In this document: piece after piece, positions 1-8,997 of the stretch
How positions within the stretch are numbered: the first letter of the stretch is position 1
Layout of the letters: each line of letters opens with the position of its first letter
NCBI GenBank assembly: GCA_023398575.1
Contig: JAEWSC010000071.1
Span: forward strand, 1-49,077
Direction: 5' to 3'
Origin: Bacillota bacterium
Lineage (GTDB): Bacteria; Bacillota; Clostridia; Christensenellales; Aristaeellaceae
Length of the DNA: 49,077 bases
Notes under the pieces: generated by a model
The model's input: the letters and a program-made list of their open reading frames with translations, nothing else
Database searches by the model: none
Told to the model about the DNA's origin: nothing
Translations under genes and position numbers: made by a program

Positions 1-708
1 GAATCACTGTTGGAGATCACCACGGAGGATGCGGCCGCCTATGTTACACAGGCGGCACGGTTTACCTCCAACAAGCTGTTGCGGCTGCTGGATTTATTTA
101 TGCGGGTGGAAACGGAGATCAAGTGGGCATCCTCACCCCGTATCGCCTTGGAAGCTGCTGCGATAAAAGCCTGCCTGCCAGCTGGCGAAAATAGTGTGGA
201 GGATTTGCTGGAACGGGTAGCAGAGCTGGAGCGCAAGGTGCAAAGCGGTGTCATTGCCGCGCCGGCAGCAGCCTCTCCTGCCCCAAAACCGGCTGTAGCG
301 GAGGCGAAGGCACAACCCCAGACGGTAAAAGCCTCAGCTCCTGAGAAAAAGGCAACAGATGGTACGATGGCGCCTCAAAAAGTATGGGATTTGACTTTGC
401 AAAGCTTAAAAAAGTCGGACGCTAGCCTTTTTGCGCAACTGGCTTCCTGCGCCTTCGGTGGGATCAAGGAAAATATCTGCAGGGTGGTAGTGCCCAAAAC
501 AAATTCCTTTGCCATCAAGTACCTAAACGGCGATGCACGGAAAGCGGCGGTCTCGGCAGCAATTTTGGATATAACGGGAAGCCGTATGCAGTTTGAAGCT
601 GTGATGGCAGATGGAAACGATCCCAATCAGGAACGCAAGGAAAAGAATCTTGTACAAGAGTTGATTGCCGACTTTGGCAGGGACAAGGTTCAAATCGAGG
701 AGGAGTAA
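1..708 (+). CDS. dnaX: DNA polymerase III subunit gamma/tau, 3' part (partial)
   Basis: This is the C-terminal part of the clamp-loader ATPase subunit; the gene runs off the left edge, so no true start is visible. The open frame from base 1 begins in the collar domain: residues LLRLLDLF and an SSPRIALE-type motif are typical of DnaX domain III. A Pro/Ala/Lys-rich linker follows (about residues 85-120), then a C-terminal tau-like domain of roughly 100 residues. An A_AAA_AAG heptamer at 408-414 is phased in the zero frame, and a -1 slip would meet TAG at 423-425, giving a shorter gamma-like product (see findings). The stop lies just upstream of the TTG start of the next gene, whose Shine-Dalgarno site lies inside the last dnaX codons. 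Confidence 0.9.
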   Translation, partial: ESLLEITTEDAAAYVTQAARFTSNKLLRLLDLFMRVETEIKWASSPRIALEAAAIKACLPAGENSVEDLLERVAELERKVQSGVIAAPAAASPAPKPAVAEAKAQPQTVKASAPEKKATDGTMAPQKVWDLTLQSLKKSDASLFAQLASCAFGGIKENICRVVVPKTNSFAIKYLNGDARKAAVSAAILDITGSRMQFEAVMADGNDPNQERKEKNLVQELIADFGRDKVQIEEE

Positions 709-709
709 T

Positions 710-1489
710 TTGCGGCAGGCAGTGTTTTTTATCCCGGCGGCGGAGCGGGGAAGGCTGGCTTCGCTTTTCCCTGATCAAAATGGGCTTATTCGCTCCTGCC
801 TGGATGGACGGATGGGTCAGGCGTATGGCGACCACCCCTTCGCACCCGGTGCTGTACTACTATGCAATGGAGACTTCGCCTGTTTTGGCGGTAACATTTT
901 AACCCCAGCGGCAAAACAATTGGCCGGCAAGCTGGCGCTAGAAAAAAATAGAACCTGGCTGATACCTGCCCAAATGGGCTGGCGGGAGCATATTGACGCT
1001 TGGCAGCCCAACTCGATAATCGCAAGTACACGCTACGCGATGGAAGCAAGGGCGGCATTTGATAAAGCAAAGCTGGCAGAGATCGTGCAGACCCTGCCTG
1101 ATGATTATGTATTGCAAGAAATCAACGCTCCTTTATATGAAAAAGCCATGGCGGAAGAATGGTGCCGGGACTGGTGCTCCCAATTTTCAGACGCTGCGGA
1201 TTATGCTAGTAGGGGCATGGGTGTGGCAGCTATGAAAAATGGAGAACTGGTAGCGGGAGCCTCCTCCTATGTAGTGTATGATGGCGGAATTGAAATTCAA
1301 ACAGATACGCGTTTGGATATGCGCAACCGCGGCCTGGCAGCTGCCTGTTGTGCCAAACTGATTCTTGACTGCTTGGTCAAGGGCGTGCATCCCTCCTGGG
1401 ATGCGGCGAATGCAGTATCTTTTCACCTTGCGCAAAAGTTGGGGTATACTTTGAAAAACCCCTATGATATATGGGAGGTTTCTTTTTGA
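710..1489 (+). CDS. GNAT-family N-acetyltransferase (GNAT_acetyltran type)
   Basis: A protein of 259 residues resembling the Firmicute GNAT acetyltransferases with a distinct N-terminal half. The acetyl-CoA fold occupies the C-terminal half, with RNRGLAAACCAKLI in the position of the pyrophosphate-binding loop and helix. The substrate is unknown. I chose TTG at 710 because an AGGAGGAG site (698-705) lies four bases upstream; the frame is open further upstream only inside dnaX. The stop overlaps the next start (TGATG), so it is translationally coupled to the second acetyltransferase. Family confidence is good, function unknown. Confidence 0.75.
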   Translation: MRQAVFFIPAAERGRLASLFPDQNGLIRSCLDGRMGQAYGDHPFAPGAVLLCNGDFACFGGNILTPAAKQLAGKLALEKNRTWLIPAQMGWREHIDAWQPNSIIASTRYAMEARAAFDKAKLAEIVQTLPDDYVLQEINAPLYEKAMAEEWCRDWCSQFSDAADYASRGMGVAAMKNGELVAGASSYVVYDGGIEIQTDTRLDMRNRGLAAACCAKLILDCLVKGVHPSWDAANAVSFHLAQKLGYTLKNPYDIWEVSF

Positions 1490-2019
1490 TGGAGATTTCT
1501 TTGCTGACAGAACGCCTCCTTCTACGCCCCTTTGTGATGGAAGACGCAGAGGCAATTTTTCGCATGAGCCAGGAAGAAACGCTGAAGCTGCGCATGCCTG
1601 ATCAAGTATATCAATCAGTAGCAGAAGCGGCAGAAATAGCCGCGTTTTTGATGGATAAAGCAAAAATAGAGGAGTGGCCCTTTGTTCTGGGGATCGCTTT
1701 ACAAACTACAGGCGATTTAGTTGGGCATGTGGGACTTAGCCCGGTAGAAGAAGGTATTGAGATAGGTTATGCTATCGCCATGAATCATCAGGGAAGGGGC
1801 TATGCGTCTGAAGCGGTAGCAGCCTTTTCTAAATGGGCGGTCAATCATTTTTCACTAGCGGGCATATGGGCCATTCTCATGTCGGATAATCATCCTTCGA
1901 AAAAAGTGCTGGAAAGGGCCGGCTACAAGTACCAGTGGGGAAAGAAGAAAAAAGCTTTCGGCGGAGAGCATCTTTGCTTGTATTATCTGCATTCCACAGA
2001 GGTGCAGCCATGCAAATAA
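1489..2019 (+). CDS. GNAT N-acetyltransferase, RimJ/RimL-like
   Basis: A GNAT protein of 176 residues of the ribosomal-protein-acetyltransferase type. It starts with the typical LLTERLLLRPF beta strand, and the acetyl-CoA loop is NHQGRGYASEAV. A conserved C-terminal motif (DNHPSKKVLERAGY) completes the fold. Members acetylate ribosomal protein N-termini, aminoglycosides or small metabolites; the substrate cannot be read from sequence. ATG 1489 is preceded by GGGAGG and overlaps the previous stop. The 3' end overlaps the next gene by ten bases, so the three genes form a tight operon behind dnaX. Confidence 0.8.
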   Translation: MEISLLTERLLLRPFVMEDAEAIFRMSQEETLKLRMPDQVYQSVAEAAEIAAFLMDKAKIEEWPFVLGIALQTTGDLVGHVGLSPVEEGIEIGYAIAMNHQGRGYASEAVAAFSKWAVNHFSLAGIWAILMSDNHPSKKVLERAGYKYQWGKKKKAFGGEHLCLYYLHSTEVQPCK

Positions 2020-3179
2020 CACGCCGTGATGCCCGCCGGTTTTTGCTGCTAAAGCATGGGTTACTGGGAGAAAAGCGTTTTTCTGGGGAAGAAGGTGTTC
2101 TGGCCTACATCCGTCAAGCGGGATGCATACAGTATGATCCCATCGACGTATGTGGCAGGAATGCGGATATTGTGCTGCAATCAAGGGTTGAATGTTATCG
2201 AGAAATCATGCTGGACAGGCTGCTGTATCAAGAGCGGCAGCTCATTGACTACTGGGATAAGAACATGGCCATCCTGCCTGTGGAGGATTGGCCTTGCTTT
2301 TCCCGCACCCGCAGGGAATACAGCGGGGAATGGGTACGCAGCTACGACATGCTTGAGCGGGAAGCACCGGCGATTCGGGAGGTACTTAAAAAACAAGGCC
2401 CATCCTTTTCTGATGATTTCGATGCGCGGCACAAGGTGGACTGGTATTGGTCAGAAACTACCGCGTCCCGGGCAGTGCTGGAGGCATTGTATTTCCGGGG
2501 GGAGCTTTGCGTTCATCATAAGCGCGGTACACAAAAGGCCTATGACTTTGCGGAAAATTGTCTGCCGTTTGAGATTTTGCATGCCCAAGACCCTTATCCT
2601 GATGATATTGAGCATGGAGCTTGGCGGTTGAAGCGGCGAATCGGCAGCGTGGGCATGTTGTGGAATAAGGCGTCAGATGCTTACCTTGGCTTGCCTGACC
2701 GGAAAACGGATCAGCGCAAGGTGTTGTTCGAGTTGCTTTTGAGCAGAAGGGAAATCACGCCGGTTTGTGTGGAAGGCATTCGTGAGCCGCTGTATATTCT
2801 CACAAAGGACGAGGAGCTTTTACAAAAAGCGGTTTCTGGTGACGTATTTATGCCAAGAACCCAGGTGCTGGCGCCGCTGGACAATATGCTCTGGGATAGA
2901 AAGCTGTTGGAAGTACTGTTTGATTTTTATTACCGCTGGGAAATCTATACCCCCAAGGAACAGCGGCAATATGGCTATTATGTACTGCCGGTGCTGCAGG
3001 GCGAGGAATTGGTTGCCCGCATTGAGTTGGAGACCGACCGCAAACGGGATGCTCTGCTTGTAAAGGGTTACTGGCCGGAGAAAGGAAAAAAGCCCGACAA
3101 GCGGGCTTTGAACAAATGCCTGAAGGAGTTTGCAGCTTTCCAATTGGTAAAGAAGGTTGACTGGTGGGATAATGGTTAA
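2010..3179 (+). CDS. Winged-helix DNA-binding protein, AlkZ/YcaQ-like putative DNA glycosylase
   Basis: A 389-residue member of the HTH_42 (AlkZ/YcaQ-like) family. Characterised relatives unhook interstrand crosslinks or excise alkylated bases. The N-terminus ITRRDARRFLL and the early IQYDPIDVCGRNADIVLQSR stretch match the family, where the Q-D/Q-x-D region lies in the glycosylase active site. I place the start at ATG 2010, preceded by AGAGGTG. The gene ends four bases inside the convergent zinc-ribbon gene. The glycosylase role is inferred from the family. Confidence 0.75.
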   Translation: MQITRRDARRFLLLKHGLLGEKRFSGEEGVLAYIRQAGCIQYDPIDVCGRNADIVLQSRVECYREIMLDRLLYQERQLIDYWDKNMAILPVEDWPCFSRTRREYSGEWVRSYDMLEREAPAIREVLKKQGPSFSDDFDARHKVDWYWSETTASRAVLEALYFRGELCVHHKRGTQKAYDFAENCLPFEILHAQDPYPDDIEHGAWRLKRRIGSVGMLWNKASDAYLGLPDRKTDQRKVLFELLLSRREITPVCVEGIREPLYILTKDEELLQKAVSGDVFMPRTQVLAPLDNMLWDRKLLEVLFDFYYRWEIYTPKEQRQYGYYVLPVLQGEELVARIELETDRKRDALLVKGYWPEKGKKPDKRALNKCLKEFAAFQLVKKVDWWDNG

Positions 3180-4318
3180 AAGTTTGGTAAGTAGTAGGTT
3201 GCATCTGCACCTTCTCCATTTGCAAACAGCAGATAAAGCCCGCCAAGTATTGCAAGGCCCACAATAACCGCGATGAGCACGCGCCAAGGGCTGACTGGTG
3301 ACTGCCCGCCGGCCTTGCCTGTTTGCCCGTTGATGAGCACGTGAAAAATTTTGCTGTTGTAGGTAAAAGATGACAGCCACATAGGCAGCAGTGTAAGTTT
3401 GTAACGCACATTGCGGTGCTCAGACCGGATGCTGGTTACTTGTGCCTCATCAGCGCGGTGTAAAATGTCCTGCCTGGCCAGGTCACGCATAGCATCATCA
3501 ATTTCCGCCTGTGCAGTCTCCCAACCTTCCTTTAAACTGACGGAAGGTTTTTCGCTTAAGAAGCCGCTTAAAAATCCAGCCTGATAGCGGCAAAGCATTT
3601 GCAAATCAAAAGGTCGCACGCGTGAGAGCAAATGCTCCTCCAACCTACGGCTGCCGGCCACCAGTACATCGTCAAAAACATTATGTACGATACCTCTGGT
3701 AGGCGACCAGCGGGTACGTTGCTCCTGACGCATTTCTGTTACCTGCTTGCCATCTCTGGTAACCGTAACGGGCACAGTCACGTAATAATGATGGCCTTCC
3801 TGACCAACATACAGAGAGGTAGTATCGGCATCGTATGTCCAATGAGGCATATATACGCCGGAAATCTTACCCAGCGTAGCCATACGTTTGGCTTTGGATG
3901 GAGCGAACCATCGCCGGTTCAGCCACTTGCGGAAGGAAGCTACGGCTTGCGGCTGTGTCGTCTGAAAGGGAATCACGCTTTCTGGGGCGATACCGGCTTC
4001 TGATTGATCGTTAAGCACATGAGGGCTTCCGCAAAAAGCGCAAAGTTCAGCGGTGGCGTTTGTCTCCAGCACCGTTTCTGCGCCGCAGCCCTGGCAGCGG
4101 ATAACCCGGACGGCCACACCCCAGTCCTTCTGTGACTCAGTGGGGGCATCATGGATATCGTATTCCTGCGGCTGTTCAACAATCTTCTCCACCGGCGATT
4201 CAGTGCCGCAATACGGGCACTTGAGGTTTTGGCTTTCGGGGTCGAATACGGCCCGACCGCCGCAGCCGGGACATGCAAAGGTGCTGGCGGCTTCCCGGTT
4301 TTTTTGCAGCTCGGTCAT
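3176..4318 (-). CDS. Zinc-ribbon membrane protein (TFIIB-type zinc ribbon)
   Basis: A 380-residue protein with two N-terminal zinc ribbons: CPGC...CPYC near residues 16-37 and CQGC...CAFC near residues 75-97. A long beta-rich middle follows, with a single transmembrane helix near the C-terminus (VLIAVIVGLAILGGLYLLF). This architecture is common in Firmicutes, often annotated as replication-restart or TFIIB-type zinc-ribbon protein, but its function is unknown; the tail anchor suggests a membrane-associated role. The ATG is preceded by a GGAGGG site. It is convergent with and overlaps the AlkZ-like gene by four bases. Confidence 0.65.
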   Translation of the reverse strand: MTELQKNREAASTFACPGCGGRAVFDPESQNLKCPYCGTESPVEKIVEQPQEYDIHDAPTESQKDWGVAVRVIRCQGCGAETVLETNATAELCAFCGSPHVLNDQSEAGIAPESVIPFQTTQPQAVASFRKWLNRRWFAPSKAKRMATLGKISGVYMPHWTYDADTTSLYVGQEGHHYYVTVPVTVTRDGKQVTEMRQEQRTRWSPTRGIVHNVFDDVLVAGSRRLEEHLLSRVRPFDLQMLCRYQAGFLSGFLSEKPSVSLKEGWETAQAEIDDAMRDLARQDILHRADEAQVTSIRSEHRNVRYKLTLLPMWLSSFTYNSKIFHVLINGQTGKAGGQSPVSPWRVLIAVIVGLAILGGLYLLFANGEGADATYYLPNF

Positions 4319-4409
4319 AGGATTCCCTCCTGCATCATTGGAAAAATATCGTATTTAGTATATCATGGAAAAAAATGCGTGTAAACGTCACGATAAAAGG
4401 AGAAACACA

Positions 4410-5249
4410 GTGAGCAAGGCAAAACAGGCGATTCGGGATAGTCAATTCCGCTATAAAAAAGGGCTGGGTCAAAATTTTCTGTATGACGAAACGCTATTGC
4501 AGGAATTGGTGGATGCCTCCGGCGTGTCTGCAGACAACGGCGTATTGGAGATTGGCCCAGGCAGCGGCAGCATGACAGCAATGCTCGCAAAAAAGTGCAG
4601 GCAAGTGATCGCATTAGAGTTGGATGAAGCGCTTTTGCCTATATTGCGTGTCACGCTTGCGGCTCATAGCAATGTGACAGTGGTGCAGGGTGATGTACTC
4701 AAGACCGATTTGCGGGAAGTAACGGCACCATTGGGCGACCGGTTTTGCGTGGTTGCCAATATCCCTTATTATATCACATCCCCGCTTTTGACGCTGCTGT
4801 TGTCTGGCTCTTTGCCCATCAACCTGATGGCGGTGATGGTGCAAAAGGAAGTGGCGGACAAGATTATGGCTAAGCCCGGCACCGACGAATACGGCATGCT
4901 GGCGGTTCGGGCTCAATACCATTGCCGGCCATATATCGCAAAAATCGTGCCGGCCGAGGCGTTTACACCGCCGCCCAAAGTGGATAGCGCTTTTGTAGTA
5001 ATGCCCTTCTTGCAGACGCCTGCGGTAGCGGTGAAGAATGAAAATACCTTCTTCCGCATAGCCGGCGCGGCATTTCTCATGCGGCGAAAAACCATGCTGA
5101 ACAATCTTCAGTCTGCTTTTTCCATGACACGAGAGTCTGCCAGTAAATTGCTTACCGCTTGTGGATTAGATGAACGCGTACGTGGTGAAACACTTGACCT
5201 GACGACTTTTGCTGCACTGGCCAATACGTATGATGATACCATGGCATAA
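4410..5249 (+). CDS. rsmA: 16S rRNA (adenine1518/1519-N6)-dimethyltransferase RsmA
   Basis: RsmA (KsgA) dimethylates two adjacent adenines in helix 45 of 16S rRNA during late small-subunit assembly. Visible signatures are KKGLGQNFL at the N-terminus, the SAM-binding EIGPGSGSMT motif and the catalytic NIPYYITSP motif. The length of 279 residues is normal. I chose GTG 4410 because AAAGGAG (4396-4402) lies seven bases upstream; an upstream in-frame ATG at 4365 has no ribosome site. The gene stands alone, followed by the long pckA leader. Confidence 0.93.
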   Translation: MSKAKQAIRDSQFRYKKGLGQNFLYDETLLQELVDASGVSADNGVLEIGPGSGSMTAMLAKKCRQVIALELDEALLPILRVTLAAHSNVTVVQGDVLKTDLREVTAPLGDRFCVVANIPYYITSPLLTLLLSGSLPINLMAVMVQKEVADKIMAKPGTDEYGMLAVRAQYHCRPYIAKIVPAEAFTPPPKVDSAFVVMPFLQTPAVAVKNENTFFRIAGAAFLMRRKTMLNNLQSAFSMTRESASKLLTACGLDERVRGETLDLTTFAALANTYDDTMA

Positions 5250-5360
5250 AGTGGAGAAATTGAGTGTGCATCCGTACCTTTTTTCGCATTATCCATTGTG
5301 AAGTATTGAAAGACAGAAGGTGCATTTTAGATTCATTTCTTTACTGTTTTTGGGAGAGTA

Positions 5361-5389
5361 TTGCATCTGGAAGTGAGGCGTGTTACATT
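5361..5389 (+). promoter_or_regulatory. Candidate sigma-A promoter of pckA
   Basis: TTGCAT and TACATT separated by 17 bases. If used, the pckA message has a leader of roughly 205 nucleotides containing a strong palindrome. It is the best match in the 350-base gap between rsmA and pckA, which otherwise shows no gene. Confidence 0.35.
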
Positions 5390-5524
5390 ATTGCTCAACT
5401 ATAAATTGTAAAGCAGCATTCTTTCGTCATCAAATAGTTGAGAATTGTTTAAAATATTTTTTTAACAATTGCAGGAAAAGAAAAGGTGCAAGCCGAACTA
5501 TAAGAATTAGGGCTAAATTGTTTC

Positions 5525-5546
5525 GTTTTGCCAGTATTGGCAAAAC
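5525..5546. promoter_or_regulatory. Perfect inverted repeat in the pckA leader
   Basis: GTTTTGCCA and TGGCAAAAC are perfect 9-base arms separated by GTAT, 56 bases before the pckA ATG. It could be a repressor operator or an RNA hairpin. No poly-T follows, so it is not a simple terminator. Confidence 0.5.
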
Positions 5547-5602
5547 CCGGTGCGCTAAAAGCAGCGCGCCATCATTATCATTATTTTATGGAGGATGAGA
5601 TC

Positions 5603-7177
5603 ATGAGCCTGAATCTGGAGTACCTTGGTCTGTATAACCCGGCAGCCGTGCATCACAACCTGCCTGTTGGCAAATTGGTAGAGCATGCTCTTGAACGCAA
5701 AGAAGGCGTATTGAGCAACACGGGCGCTTTGCTTGTGTATACTGGCAAATACACTGGCCGTTCACCCGAGGACCGTTATATCGTGGATGAGCCCAGCATT
5801 CATAATGAAATAGCATGGGGTAAGGTAAATATCCCAATTTCTATTGAGAAGTTTGAATCCATCTATAGCAAAATGACCGCTTATCTGCAGAACCGTGAGC
5901 TGTTTGTGTTTGATGGTTTTGCCGGTGCTGATCCCAAATACCGCATTGGCGTTCGCGTAGTCAATGAGTTGGCCAGCCAGAACATGTTCATGCATCAGTT
6001 GTTGCTGCGCCCCACTGAGGAAGAACTGGCATCTCATAAGGCTGATTTCACCATTGTGGCTGCGCCTGGCTTTAAGTGCGTGCCGGAAATTGACGGAGTT
6101 CGCTCTGAAGCGGCCATTATCGTTTCCTTCGAAAAGAAGATGGTTATCGTTGCCGGCAGCCAGTATTCCGGTGAAATGAAAAAGAGCGTATTCTCTATCA
6201 TGAACTACCTGCTGCCCAAGCAGGATGTATTCCCCATGCACTGCTCCGCTAACATTGGCAAGGATGGCGATACCGCCCTGTTCTTCGGTTTGAGCGGCAC
6301 CGGCAAAACCACCTTGTCTGCTGACTCCAACCGCAATCTCATCGGCGACGACGAGCACGGCTGGTCTGAGGATGGCGTGTTTAACATGGAAGGTGGCTGC
6401 TACGCAAAGTGCATCAAGCTCTCCAAGGAGCATGAGCCCGAAATCTATGGCGCGATCCGCTTTGGCGCGCTGGTGGAAAACGTGGTGTACAACCCGGATA
6501 CCCTCGAATTGGATTTCGACGATGAATCCGTGACCGAAAACACCCGCGTGGGCTATCCGGTGGAGTTTATTTCCAATACCGTAATCCCTGGTGTAGGCGG
6601 CCATCCCAAAACCGTAATCTTCCTCACCGCCGATGCTTTCGGTGTGCTGCCCCCCGTGGCCAAGCTTACCCGTGAATCGGCTATGTTCCATTATGTCAGC
6701 GGGTACACTGCCCGTCTGGCCGGAACCGAGCGCGGCATCACTGAGCCCCAGGCTACCTTCTCCACCTGCTTTGGCGCTCCCTTCCTGCCCCTGCCCGCTA
6801 CCCGGTATGCAGAGCTGCTGGGCAAGTACATTGATAAGTTCAACGCCAATGTATACCTGGTTAACACCGGCTGGTCTGGCGGCCCTGCCAGCGGCAACGG
6901 CAAGCGCATGAAGCTGCCCCTGACCCGCGCGATGGTAACTGCCTGCCTGAACGGCGAGATCGAAAAGAGTGAGTTTGCGCTCGATCCCAACTTCAACGTG
7001 CTGGTGCCCACCACCTGCCCCGGCGTGCCGGATGAGGTGCTTTCTCCCCGCTTAACTTGGGCCGACAAGGCTGCTTATGACGACACCGCCAAAAAGCTGG
7101 CCGCCCAGTTCCGCAAGAACTTTGAGAAGTATCCGAACATGCCCAAGGAAGTTGTGGACGCTGCGCCCCAAGGCTGA
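5603..7177 (+). CDS. pckA: Phosphoenolpyruvate carboxykinase (ATP)
   Basis: PckA interconverts oxaloacetate plus ATP with phosphoenolpyruvate plus CO2 and ADP (EC 4.1.1.49). In anaerobes it often runs in the carboxylating direction. The 524-residue product carries YTGKYTGRSPEDRY near residue 45, the kinase P-loop GLSGTGKTTLSAD around residues 230-240, the metal-binding IGDDEHGW that follows, and the C-terminal nucleotide-binding region. Start ATG 5603 follows GGAGG closely; upstream in-frame codons are leader sequence. Codon use is markedly GC-rich in the third position, as expected of a highly expressed gene. A terminator hairpin follows. Confidence 0.95.
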   Translation: MSLNLEYLGLYNPAAVHHNLPVGKLVEHALERKEGVLSNTGALLVYTGKYTGRSPEDRYIVDEPSIHNEIAWGKVNIPISIEKFESIYSKMTAYLQNRELFVFDGFAGADPKYRIGVRVVNELASQNMFMHQLLLRPTEEELASHKADFTIVAAPGFKCVPEIDGVRSEAAIIVSFEKKMVIVAGSQYSGEMKKSVFSIMNYLLPKQDVFPMHCSANIGKDGDTALFFGLSGTGKTTLSADSNRNLIGDDEHGWSEDGVFNMEGGCYAKCIKLSKEHEPEIYGAIRFGALVENVVYNPDTLELDFDDESVTENTRVGYPVEFISNTVIPGVGGHPKTVIFLTADAFGVLPPVAKLTRESAMFHYVSGYTARLAGTERGITEPQATFSTCFGAPFLPLPATRYAELLGKYIDKFNANVYLVNTGWSGGPASGNGKRMKLPLTRAMVTACLNGEIEKSEFALDPNFNVLVPTTCPGVPDEVLSPRLTWADKAAYDDTAKKLAAQFRKNFEKYPNMPKEVVDAAPQG

Positions 7178-7204
7178 ATATTTTCTATAGGTTGATTTTA
7201 CATA

Positions 7205-7236
7205 GCGGGGAGAAACCATTGTTTCTCCCCGCTTGC
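7205..7236 (+). terminator. Terminator-like hairpin after pckA
   Basis: Perfect 12-base arms GCGGGGAGAAAC / GTTTCTCCCCGC around a CATT loop. Only a weak T stretch (TTGCT) follows, but the stem is very stable. Confidence 0.65.
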
Positions 7237-7291
7237 TCATAAGCAGATTAGGTAGGCGGCATAGCCGAGGGCGGTTGGAGGTGGGATGCCA

Positions 7292-8248
7292 ATGTTTAGA
7301 AACAAATGCACTACAAACACAAAATGGAGGCTAAAGCGCATCTCTTTCTTAATTGTAACACTGGTTGCACTGGTGGTGCTATACGCCTGTTACCGCTTAA
7401 TTGCTCCTTCGTTGCAAAGGGATACCTGGGTGCATGACCTTGGATTTGCGCAAGAGGAAGTACATCCGCTGACTTTTCACTTTACGGGAGAACGAAGCTG
7501 CCCTCAAGTTGTGATTGCTGCGGGCAACAAAGAACACAACATAATTTTTGATACGGGATGCAGCATTGGACTTTTGTTGACTGATTTAGTTGAAGACAAA
7601 ATTCCACATACCCTTTTGAGTCAAGTGGAATCAGTGAATATGGATGGCTCACACCGTGGGTGGATGAAAAAAATCAGGATAGACGAGATAAGCGTATATC
7701 AGGCTGCATACGAGGATATAGAAGCCGCAATCGCTGATTGGAAGATGATTTCTTCGGCTGAGTTTAATGGAAATATCGGCTTGGCTTACTTCAAAAACAA
7801 AGCAATTGCTTTGGATTATTTGGGCGGAAAAATTGCTGTGAGCAATAGGCCTATCGATTGTACAAATCTTGATGATACGAAGTACACTGTTCTTCCTCTT
7901 CTTCATAGTACGGATAATGGTCTTTGGGATTTGCCTTTTTTTCAAGCCGAATGGAATGGCGAGTCTGTGATGGTATTTCTGGATACGGGTAAAAACTACT
8001 CATTTGTTCAAAATCCTGACTGTAGTTTTTCTTCAGTTGGCCCTCCGGCCGGTTTTACGGATATCTCAATAAAAATTGGGAAGATGGAGCTGGCGCTTAA
8101 GGATATGGCGCAAATCAATGATATGAGCCAGGCTGAAGGGCTGCCATACCCATTAAGAATAGAGTTAAACTCTGACCAAATCATCAAAAACAAGCTATTG
8201 GTTACGTTAGATTTAATATCGCAGAAAATCATATTTTGCAAGCAGTAA
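7292..8248 (+). CDS. Membrane-anchored aspartic-protease-like protein with two DTG motifs
   Basis: A protein of about 318 residues with a basic N-terminus, one transmembrane helix (about residues 18-38) and an extracytoplasmic region. That region contains two retropepsin-type active-site motifs, IIFDTG near residue 87 and VFLDTG near residue 231, each preceding a hydrophobic strand as in clan AA peptidases. Two DTG motifs in one chain suggest a bilobal, pepsin-like arrangement. ATG 7292 lies nine bases after GGAGGT; ATG 7286 in the same frame is only three bases away. Substrate is unknown. The position between pckA and the sporulation pair does not define a role. Confidence 0.6.
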   Translation: MFRNKCTTNTKWRLKRISFLIVTLVALVVLYACYRLIAPSLQRDTWVHDLGFAQEEVHPLTFHFTGERSCPQVVIAAGNKEHNIIFDTGCSIGLLLTDLVEDKIPHTLLSQVESVNMDGSHRGWMKKIRIDEISVYQAAYEDIEAAIADWKMISSAEFNGNIGLAYFKNKAIALDYLGGKIAVSNRPIDCTNLDDTKYTVLPLLHSTDNGLWDLPFFQAEWNGESVMVFLDTGKNYSFVQNPDCSFSSVGPPAGFTDISIKIGKMELALKDMAQINDMSQAEGLPYPLRIELNSDQIIKNKLLVTLDLISQKIIFCKQ

Positions 8249-8367
8249 TACGCATGGCATATCAAGCGGCAGACAGAGTAACATCCGCCTGCCGTTTTTG
8301 CGTGCGGAATGAAGTTCTTATCTCGTGGCAAGAATACGGTCAGAGATATGCAAAGGGAGGGCGGTTT

Positions 8368-8997
8368 ATGCCACTGTTAGGCATTTTCATGGTCGTGTAC
8401 GCCCTTTTGATAACGCCATTGCAGCTTCGGGTGGATGTAGCAGCAGGTGCACATGTATCAGGCGCACTTGTTTTGCGCATTTGGGGACTTCATTTGCAGG
8501 CCAATGTGGGCTTGATACGCAATGAGCAAGGCAGGCTGCACCTGGCTTTCCGCCTGAAAGGAAGCCCAAAGCAGCATAGCGGCAGCGTGGCGGATACATG
8601 GAAGAAGATACTGGTCATGATCCGCATGATTCGAGAAACAAATATCACAAAAGCATTTTTCACCCATACGCTATCTGTTTTGCATGTGAATCTAAAGGCA
8701 AGGATCGGTTTTTCTGACGCAGCATACACGGCACTGACCGCGGGGTCAATTGGCATTTTACTGAATTTGTGGCGAGAAAGGCTCAAACTGCGTGGTATAC
8801 ATTGCAGCCTTAATGTCTGGCCGGACTTTGAAGGGAATCCATGCGCTGCCCAGTTTTCCTGCATATTGTTTATGCGCATGGGCAATCTACTTCTTGGATG
8901 CGCATTGGCAAGCGCGGCTGCACGTGCAGTCCGCAGACGGGCAAAATTAACAAGCAGCGAGGAGGAGCGTGCATGGAGCACCCCATCGGAAACATGA
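8368..8997 (+). CDS. DUF2953 family protein, YtfI-like
   Basis: A 209-residue protein starting with a hydrophobic segment and LQLRVDVAAG, followed by LRIWGLHLQA, matching the DUF2953 family (YtfI in B. subtilis). The YtfI-YtfJ order is conserved in spore formers. ATG 8368 has GGGAGG seven bases upstream. The end overlaps ytfJ by 25 bases, so the two are translationally coupled. Function is unknown, but the context ties it to sporulation. Confidence 0.65.
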   Translation: MPLLGIFMVVYALLITPLQLRVDVAAGAHVSGALVLRIWGLHLQANVGLIRNEQGRLHLAFRLKGSPKQHSGSVADTWKKILVMIRMIRETNITKAFFTHTLSVLHVNLKARIGFSDAAYTALTAGSIGILLNLWRERLKLRGIHCSLNVWPDFEGNPCAAQFSCILFMRMGNLLLGCALASAAARAVRRRAKLTSSEEERAWSTPSET

